DNA of 64,000 nucleotides, from assembly GCA_029987115.1 (NCBI GenBank), contig DALTWK010000008.1, forward strand, positions 1 through 64,000, given 5' to 3'. The translations under genes and the position numbers were made by a program. The notes beneath the pieces are model-generated. The model was not told the origin of the DNA and did no database searches. It was given only the letters and a program-made list of their open reading frames with translations. This DNA comes from Methanocorpusculum sp. (GTDB lineage Archaea; Halobacteriota; Methanomicrobia; Methanomicrobiales; Methanocorpusculaceae). Position 1 is the stretch's first letter; every line of letters begins with the position of its first letter. Below are positions 58,620 to 64,000 of the stretch, in pieces.

Positions 58620-58635
58620 ATGAGCCAAGGCTCAT
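58620..58635. promoter_or_regulatory. Perfect hairpin upstream of the lsm-rpl37e operon
   Basis: ATGAGCC-AA-GGCTCAT is a perfect seven-pair inverted repeat lying 42-57 bases before the lsm ATG, in the 171-base divergent gap. It may be a leader structure or an operator. The loop of two is too short for RNA unless the inner pair opens. Confidence 0.4.
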
Positions 58636-58749
58636 GGAAGAGTGCTTAATGTATTTGATATCTACAGAGATAAAGATAACGACATGCCGCACCCTCCTCC
58701 TGAGTGTGTACCCGCGGATTTTTTGCATTGCGGCGTCAAACAATAGATA

Positions 58750-59592
58750 ATGGATTGTGTTCTGATTGCAAGCGGGAGCAAAGGAAACTGCATCTATGTC
58801 GGCAACGGCTCTGATGCGGTCGTCGTCGATGCAGGTGTCGGCTATCTCAAGCGGACGCTGGAGGAAAACGGTCTTTCCACCGAAAACGTACGTGCTCTCT
58901 GTGTAACGCATGAGCACTCCGACCACTGCCGCTCTGCAAAGGCGTTTCTAAAAGCACTTCATATCCCGGCAGCAGCATCCGGCGGAACGCTTTCAGCTCT
59001 TGCCGGGATGGGGCAGCTTACCGCCGGAACCGAACACATCACGTTTCGTGCCGGAGAACCCCGCATGTTCGGCGGTCTGGAGGTCACTTCTTTTAGAACC
59101 TATCACGATGCAGCAGAACCGACCGGGTACGTCATTGACGACGGAACAGCCCGCATCGGCATCTGCCTGGATACCCACAAGGTTTCCGATGCCATGACTG
59201 CGGTGCTGAAATCCTGCGATGCCGTTGTCCTCGAAAGCAATTATTCAGAACCTGCGATGAAGACCGACCGGTTCCCTCTCTGCCGCGAGTGCCGCAAGTG
59301 CGGTGCCGAATGCGGAGGAAACTGCCAGGTCATGCGGCTCTATCCGCAGTATCTCAAAGACAGAATCCGCGAAGACGGCCACCTGTCCAACGAACGCTCC
59401 GCAGAAACTCTGGACGTGCTGAAAAATGAGGTGGGAACCATCGCATTAGCCCATCTTTCGGAAAACTACAACCGCCCGAACATTGCACGGCTGTCGGCGG
59501 AAGCAGCACTCGGCGAATCAGGGTCCCGCCTTTTTGTATCAGATCAGCTCCCGTTCTACCGGGAAAAAAGAATGGTGCGATTTTCGGTTTAA
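58750..59592 (+). CDS. MBL-fold metallo-hydrolase (YycJ-like) with inserted cysteine cluster
   Basis: A 280-residue metallo-beta-lactamase-fold protein of the YycJ/WalJ type. Metal motif THEHSDH lies at 53-59, followed by a strand region and a conserved Asp in ICLDTH. In the middle (178-192) a Cys group CRECRKCGAECGGNC (Cys178, 181, 184, 188, 192) is inserted between ESNYSE and the HLSNERSAE motif, where other family members have only a short loop. The insert may hold zinc or Fe-S. YycJ relatives are suspected nucleases. It overlaps the end of the PsiE-like gene by four bases. Confidence 0.8.
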   Translation: MDCVLIASGSKGNCIYVGNGSDAVVVDAGVGYLKRTLEENGLSTENVRALCVTHEHSDHCRSAKAFLKALHIPAAASGGTLSALAGMGQLTAGTEHITFRAGEPRMFGGLEVTSFRTYHDAAEPTGYVIDDGTARIGICLDTHKVSDAMTAVLKSCDAVVLESNYSEPAMKTDRFPLCRECRKCGAECGGNCQVMRLYPQYLKDRIREDGHLSNERSAETLDVLKNEVGTIALAHLSENYNRPNIARLSAEAALGESGSRLFVSDQLPFYREKRMVRFSV

Positions 59593-60065
59593 TCGCTCAG
59601 TTTTGCGGAGTCAGCTTCCAGCTTCTCCTCGCCCATTTTTGCACACTTTGCAATCTTTCTGTCTTCCCTGCTCAGGAATACCAGTGCGGCGGAAAGAACC
59701 AGAATCAGAATTGCAATGCCGATCATCTCTTCGAAGGTAACTTCTGAAATGAGCAGACGGCGGACCATGGTCGTGATACCGGCAATGAGAATCGGGCGGA
59801 TTAAGATGCGTCCGTACTTGATGTAGGAACGAACCATGTCAATCAGCGACACGATGACAATTACGAGCAGAATGGACTGCAGGGCAGCTATCAGCATTTC
59901 ATGCGAGCCGATGTCGCCGAATGATGCGGAAATCAGACCGATTGCCTGGATGGTGCCGATAACCGCAGCTACAATCAGTAGCAGTGCGATAACGAGATAG
60001 AGAACCATCGTCGTTATGGAACAGGTTTTGGTAAGGATGTTTCGGATGGTAGTTTCCATATTCAA
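59589..60065 (-). CDS. PsiE-like membrane protein
   Basis: A 158-residue membrane protein with about four hydrophobic segments (near 18-40, 58-80, 88-105 and 115-135), resembling the phosphate-starvation-inducible PsiE family. Conserved charges lie in MVRSYIKYGRILIRPILIAGITTMVRRLLI. The function of PsiE is unknown. The start overlaps the TPR gene by four bases (ATGA), so it is made with that protein. Confidence 0.72.
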   Translation of the reverse strand: MNMETTIRNILTKTCSITTMVLYLVIALLLIVAAVIGTIQAIGLISASFGDIGSHEMLIAALQSILLVIVIVSLIDMVRSYIKYGRILIRPILIAGITTMVRRLLISEVTFEEMIGIAILILVLSAALVFLSREDRKIAKCAKMGEEKLEADSAKLSD

Positions 60066-60910
60066 TCACTCCGGAGTGCTTTGGTGTTTGCCCAGCGGAC
60101 GCGGATGGCAAATTCTTCACTGGCATCCGGGTTTGCCGCAAGAGCATCTGAATACAAGGAATATGCATCGTCAAAGCGCTTAAGCTGTTCGAATGCGACA
60201 CCTTTCAGGAAAAGAACGTGAGCTTTGTTCTCCGGACCGGCTGCAATACAGGCGTCGTAGTACCGGAGTGCATCATAAATCAGTCCTTCTTTTTTCAGGT
60301 TGCCTGCCCGCTCCAGCAGCTCGTCTGCCGTACCTTTCGGCATCCGCCAGTTTCCGGAAGCATAAATCTCTGCAGCATACGGCGGAGCAAAAATCCCCCC
60401 GCCTGCCTCCTGGGCGCAGTGTACTTTGGTTAGCCAGACCTGGGTAAGCATCGAGTCTTCATGGAGGAAACACCATTCTTCGGCACGGTAGAGCAGGTCT
60501 CCTGCCTGCATCCATTCCTGTTTCTGGGCATAGGCGTTTGCCCTGACAACCATGGACGCTGCATCCGGTTCCCGGGCTGCATCCGCCGCGTCTAAATCTG
60601 CAAGCGCCTCATCGGGCGAGTCAGCATAGAGGTAGGCTTCAGCCCGCAGAACATGGAGCATGGAAACAAAGTCATGATACCGTTTCTCATCTTCTTTTGC
60701 AACCTGCCATTCCGGAAGAATTGCAAGCGCCTTTCCGAGGTCTTCAGCTGCTTCGGCATACTTTCCTGTTGCTTTCAGGAGCGATGCTTTCCCGACAAAC
60801 GGCAGCGGATTTGTTGCGTCTTCTGCGATTGCTTCTTCGTATTTGGCAATTGCTTCCGGAATCTTTCCGGTCATTGCCAGGTCTTCTGCTTCGGTAATTA
60901 AATCAGACAA
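60062..60910 (-). CDS. TPR-repeat protein
   Basis: A 282-residue soluble protein with several tetratricopeptide repeats. Clear units are AEDLAMTGKIPEAIAKYEEAIAEDATNPLPFVGKASLLKATGKYAEAAEDLGKAL near 7-60 and one near 220-265 (ALRYYDACIAAGPENKAHVLFLKGVAFEQLKRFDDAYSLYSDAL). It mediates protein-protein contacts; partners are unknown. It overlaps cofC by eight bases and the PsiE-like gene by four in a leftward operon. Confidence 0.85.
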   Translation of the reverse strand: MSDLITEAEDLAMTGKIPEAIAKYEEAIAEDATNPLPFVGKASLLKATGKYAEAAEDLGKALAILPEWQVAKEDEKRYHDFVSMLHVLRAEAYLYADSPDEALADLDAADAAREPDAASMVVRANAYAQKQEWMQAGDLLYRAEEWCFLHEDSMLTQVWLTKVHCAQEAGGGIFAPPYAAEIYASGNWRMPKGTADELLERAGNLKKEGLIYDALRYYDACIAAGPENKAHVLFLKGVAFEQLKRFDDAYSLYSDALAANPDASEEFAIRVRWANTKALRSD

Positions 60911-61547
60911 TTTCTCCCCCTTTGTAGGTCACTTTCAGCCGTCCGCTTTCGGTCGAGAGGGCAAACTCATGAGAAAGCAGCCACTGCGGAGCCTTCCCTT
61001 TTCCATGAATCAGCAGCTCCACCAGATCGGACGGTTCGTCAACATCAGTCGACATCCGCATCGAGTCGATGACTTCTATGGTCATGCCGCATTCACGGGC
61101 AATCTCGCAGTGTTTCTTGAACGAAAAGCCGTAGTACTCGACATGGTACTCCTTCGGGTGCTTGATGAAAAGGATATTCGTTCCGCCGCCGAGTCCCGGA
61201 ACCACCGCAAAGTCTGCCGTGGTTGAAACCACCCGCAGCAGATCTTCGGAACGGACAATCGGCAGATCCGACATGATTATGAGAACCGGAACCTCCATTG
61301 ACGGAAGCATGCCGTTCAGTGCTTCGTTGAGTCCTTCATCCTTGACCCGGACGTTTGCTTTGTCAGTGGTATACTCGCCGGTCGAAAGCACCGTAACCTC
61401 TGCTCCTGTTCCGAGAACAGCGGTAATTACATCATCGAGCATGACGCGGGCGAACTCTTCGCGTTCCTCCTGCGAAAGCACCGAGGACAGCCGTGTCTTC
61501 GGATTTGTCGGCCGGAACGGAATCAGGGCATGGTATCTGGCGGTCAT
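60903..61547 (-). CDS. cofC: 2-phospho-L-lactate (phosphoenolpyruvate) guanylyltransferase
   Basis: A 214-residue CofC enzyme activating 2-phospholactate (or PEP) with GTP in F420 biosynthesis. It has the nucleotidyltransferase start ALIPFRPTNPKTRLSSVLSQEEREEFARVML, IIMSDLPIVRSEDL near residue 90, PGLGGGTNILFI near residue 118, and DVDEPSDLVELL. Length and motif order match the family. It overlaps the upstream phosphotransferase gene by four bases and the TPR gene by eight. Confidence 0.92.
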   Translation of the reverse strand: MTARYHALIPFRPTNPKTRLSSVLSQEEREEFARVMLDDVITAVLGTGAEVTVLSTGEYTTDKANVRVKDEGLNEALNGMLPSMEVPVLIIMSDLPIVRSEDLLRVVSTTADFAVVPGLGGGTNILFIKHPKEYHVEYYGFSFKKHCEIARECGMTIEVIDSMRMSTDVDEPSDLVELLIHGKGKAPQWLLSHEFALSTESGRLKVTYKGGEIV

Positions 61548-62203
61548 TCCTGCTCGTAGACCTTCCCGTGTTTTTTATAGAGGAAGACAATTCTCTGAAT
61601 TGCCGAGACGTTCGTGCAGAAGGCAATAATGGCAACGGCAATCCAGATGAATCCGGAAAATCCGCCGAGCATCAGAACGATGAAGGTTTCCGGCCGTCCG
61701 AAGAACCCGACGCCTTCCAAAGGATCGTTGATTTTTCCGTTATCTTTGCTGGTGAATCCGATTTCTGCATAGGCAACCGGCTTGATGAACGTGTTCATGA
61801 TAGATCCGATAACAGCAAGTCCTGCCACTGCCACAAAGACCACTGTCGGAATCGGAAGAGAACTCAGGTACCAGGGCGACTGAACGAAGATGGAAAGACC
61901 GATGGCGACAAGCACAATCCCGTCTACATATTTGTCGACAATCCAGTCCAGAGCCGCTCCGAAGGCACTTTTCCGGTTTGTGAGACGGGCTACGGTTCCG
62001 TCCGCCAAATCAAACACTCCGGAAAGTCCCAGAAGAACTGCTCCTAAAATGAACTGACAGAAGTAGAAACTGACCGCTGCTCCGATGCCGAACAGAAATG
62101 ACAGGAACGTTATCATGTTCGGCGAGATTCGGGTTTTTGCCAGAACACGGGCAACCGGATTCATCCACCCGGTTATTTTGTGGCGTATTGATGTAATATT
62201 CAT
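61544..62203 (-). CDS. CDP-alcohol phosphotransferase (archaetidyl lipid head-group synthesis)
   Basis: A 219-residue membrane enzyme with about six hydrophobic segments. The family motif D-G-x2-A-R-x8-G-x3-D-x3-D reads DGTVARLTNRKSAFGAALDWIVD near residue 68-90. It would attach a polar head group to CDP-archaeol; comparison with archaetidylinositol-phosphate synthase is plausible, but the head group cannot be read. It overlaps cofC by four bases and is the first gene of this leftward operon. Confidence 0.87.
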   Translation of the reverse strand: MNITSIRHKITGWMNPVARVLAKTRISPNMITFLSFLFGIGAAVSFYFCQFILGAVLLGLSGVFDLADGTVARLTNRKSAFGAALDWIVDKYVDGIVLVAIGLSIFVQSPWYLSSLPIPTVVFVAVAGLAVIGSIMNTFIKPVAYAEIGFTSKDNGKINDPLEGVGFFGRPETFIVLMLGGFSGFIWIAVAIIAFCTNVSAIQRIVFLYKKHGKVYEQE

Positions 62204-62276
62204 ACTGCGGAATCAGTAAGTGATATCCAATAGTTTATGCCTTCAAAATATATAGTTGTAATACAGAAATACCACT

Positions 62277-62948
62277 ATGAACGATCATCCTCATACATTA
62301 ATGATATCTGAGGTGACCCTGGACGGAAAACTCACCCTCGGGAAAGGAGTATCCAGCAAAATCCTCATGAAATACATGTCTCACGAATCAGAGGTTATGC
62401 TGCATGAAACCCGTGCCGCATACGATGCCATTATGGTTGGCTCTTCTACTATCAGAATCGACAACTCCAGCCTTACCGTGCGTCTGGTTGAAGGAAAGAG
62501 TCCGCTCCGGGTCATCCCGAACTCGGAAGCCGATTTACCGGTTGACCGTGCTGTCTTCGACACCACCAAAGCACCGACCGTGCTTGCGGTAACGAAAAAA
62601 GCCTCAGAAGAACGCCTGAAACTGTTCCGTGAAAAAGGCGTGGACGTCGTTGTCGCCGGAGAGGACAAGATTGATTTCCCGCTTCTCATGAAGATTCTGA
62701 TGGAAAACTACGGTGTACGGTCGCTGATTGTGGAAGGCGGCTCCACCCTGAACTGGCATATGCTCCACCACCACTTTGTGGATGAAATCCGCATTATCAA
62801 CATGCCGTTCATTGTCGGCGGTTTCGACACTCCGTCTTTAGTCGGCGGGGAACGCCTCGGTTCAGAAGATGATATGATTTCTCTCTCGCTCAAAAAGACC
62901 TTCATGTGCGGGACGAATCTTATCACCGAATATGATGTCACATACTGA
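62277..62948 (+). CDS. arfC: 2,5-diamino-6-(ribosylamino)pyrimidinone 5'-phosphate reductase
   Basis: A 223-residue RibD C-terminal/RIB7-type reductase in riboflavin, F420 and FAD synthesis. It opens with MISEVTLDGKLTLGKGVSSKILMKYMSHE, has AAYDAIMVGSSTIRIDNSSLTVR near residue 45 (NADPH and substrate region), SLIVEGGSTLNWHML near residue 150 and FIVGGFDTPSLVGG. Length is right for the archaeal stand-alone form (about 220). It is divergent from the phosphotransferase operon and lies 45 bases before apgM. Confidence 0.88.
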   Translation: MNDHPHTLMISEVTLDGKLTLGKGVSSKILMKYMSHESEVMLHETRAAYDAIMVGSSTIRIDNSSLTVRLVEGKSPLRVIPNSEADLPVDRAVFDTTKAPTVLAVTKKASEERLKLFREKGVDVVVAGEDKIDFPLLMKILMENYGVRSLIVEGGSTLNWHMLHHHFVDEIRIINMPFIVGGFDTPSLVGGERLGSEDDMISLSLKKTFMCGTNLITEYDVTY

Positions 62949-62993
62949 TATCATACACTACTTTTTCAACTTTCACAGCATATATTGTCAGTA

Positions 62994-64000
62994 ATGACAG
63001 CATCCAAAATTCTTCTTCTCATTATTGACGGTGTAGGCGACAGGCCGTGTGAGTGTCTTGGCGGAAAAACACCGCTCCAGGCGGCAAATATTCCGGTTCT
63101 TGACCAGTTTGCAGCAGAAGGTATCTGCGGTATCATGGATACCGTGGCACCGGGTATCCGACCGGGTTCCGACACTTCCCACTTAAGCCTCTTAGGCTAT
63201 CCGCCGCAGAAGTACTATACCGGCCGCGGACCGCTGGAAGCAGCAGGTGTCGGTATCGCCATGAAACCCGGAATGATCGGGTTCCGTGCCAACTACGCAA
63301 CCATTGACGACGCAGGTCTTGTCACTGACCGCCGTGCAGGAAGAATTGAGGATACCACAGAAATTTCCAAGGCAATTAAAGACGGCGTTGACTTATCCAA
63401 CTATGGAGTAGAGATTGAATTCTCTCCCGGAACCGGTCACCGTGCAGCGCTCGCCTTAAAGGGCGACCATCTTTCTGCGGCAGTCTCCACCAATGATCCG
63501 AAAAAGACCGGTGTCGGACCGCTCACCATCGTCCCGACCGATGACAGTGCCGAAGCAAAACGCACTGCAGAAATCTGCAATGAGTTCTCCCGCCAGGCAG
63601 CAGAGATTCTGAAGAACCACCCGGTCAACGCAGCACGCAAGGCTGCCGGAAAGAATCCGGCAAACGTTGTCCTCATCCGCGGTGCAGGTGAGATGGGTGT
63701 CTACGAAACCTTTGAAGAGAAGCATGAGCTGAGCGGATCTGTCGTTGCTGCAGCTGCACTGATTGCCGGAATCGGATCGTCTGTTGGTCTCGAGAGAATT
63801 CCGGTTCTCCCAACCACCCCGCTCGACGAGCAGGTTGCATTAGTCATGCAGGAACTGGACAAAAAGGACTTTGTCTTATTCAATATCAAGAACGCCGATG
63901 AGTACGGTCACGACGGAAAAGCACAGGAGAAGAAGGACTTCCTGGAAAAGATCGATGCTGCAGTCAAACCGTTCCTTGCAAGAAAGGATCTTCTGACCGT
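62994..64000 (+). CDS. apgM: Cofactor-independent phosphoglycerate mutase, archaeal type (5' part)
   Basis: The gene starts at ATG 62994 and stays open to the right edge, so only its first 335 codons are seen. The N-terminus ILLLIIDGVGDRPCE contains the first metal Asp; the phosphoserine nucleophile is in GSDTSHLSLLGYPP near residue 60, and YYTGRGPLEAAGVGIAMKPG follows. NIKNADEYGHDGK near the end carries the late metal ligands. It interconverts 3- and 2-phosphoglycerate. The full protein of about 400 residues continues outside the window. Confidence 0.95.
   Translation, partial: MTASKILLLIIDGVGDRPCECLGGKTPLQAANIPVLDQFAAEGICGIMDTVAPGIRPGSDTSHLSLLGYPPQKYYTGRGPLEAAGVGIAMKPGMIGFRANYATIDDAGLVTDRRAGRIEDTTEISKAIKDGVDLSNYGVEIEFSPGTGHRAALALKGDHLSAAVSTNDPKKTGVGPLTIVPTDDSAEAKRTAEICNEFSRQAAEILKNHPVNAARKAAGKNPANVVLIRGAGEMGVYETFEEKHELSGSVVAAAALIAGIGSSVGLERIPVLPTTPLDEQVALVMQELDKKDFVLFNIKNADEYGHDGKAQEKKDFLEKIDAAVKPFLARKDLLT

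Overview
The window is a 64 kb piece of chromosome from a methanogenic archaeon, most likely Methanomicrobiales and probably close to Methanocorpusculum (the family is inferred from recognised proteins, not from a search). It encodes F420-dependent methylene-H4MPT reductase (mer), a formylmethanofuran dehydrogenase ferredoxin subunit, methanogenesis marker 11, tyrosine decarboxylase for methanofuran (mfnA), CofC for F420 and a RimK/MptN-type glutamate ligase. It also has archaeal information-processing genes: aCPSF1, a proteasome beta subunit, Cbf5, L37e, Lsm, RIO2 and SepF. Gene density is very high, with many 4-8 base start/stop overlaps. Four tRNA genes are present (Leu-CAG, Arg-TCG, Ser-GGA, Gln-CTG), none with an encoded CCA. 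I see no CRISPR array, insertion sequence, prophage or rRNA.

Layout. 0-9 kb: fwdG-like ferredoxin, marker 11, endonuclease IV, tRNA-Leu, glnA, two small archaeal proteins, gdhA, and a three-gene operon (exported methyltransferase-like lipoprotein, metallo-hydrolase, DUF123/GIY-YIG). 9-19 kb: acylphosphatase, a pyruvate-kinase-like domain protein, aCPSF1, psmB, a site-2 protease, mer, a dcd-like gene, hemD-cbf5, tRNA-Ser and a PUA protein. 19-31 kb: sepF-ZPR1-Rsm22, mfnA, an NCS2 permease, an altered peptide deformylase with a ferredoxin-thioredoxin reductase subunit, a TrpR-type regulator in front of a polar amino acid ABC transporter, a PP-loop-less NcsA relative coupled to nadE, trkA and rnhB. 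31-43 kb: an archaemetzincin overlapping a stand-alone Cas1 homologue, ychF, an AGCS symporter, thiL-DUF460-RIO2 and ppsA. 44-64 kb: znuABC, uvrC, a RimK-type ligase, a sugar nucleotidyltransferase, an NSS transporter, MtaB-type methylthiotransferase, thyA, rubrerythrin, purF, L37e-lsm, cofC, a CDP-alcohol phosphotransferase, RIB7/ArfC reductase and apgM, which runs off the right edge.

Two large-scale points stand out. First, base composition changes abruptly in the 844-base spacer at 43450-44293. Genes to the left are AT-rich and genes to the right are clearly GC-richer, although both sides carry ordinary methanogen housekeeping genes. Second, several recognisable enzymes have lost or moved key residues: Cas1 (all three classical metal-ligand positions), NcsA-like (PP-loop), peptide deformylase (Cys ligand), PurF (Ser in place of the nucleophilic Cys) and the dCTP deaminase-like protein (catalytic Glu).

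The strongest candidate for an undescribed system is the archaemetzincin-Cas1 pair at 32245-33785. A catalytically degenerate Cas1 is translationally coupled to a zinc metalloprotease, with no CRISPR array, cas2 or casposon polymerase nearby.
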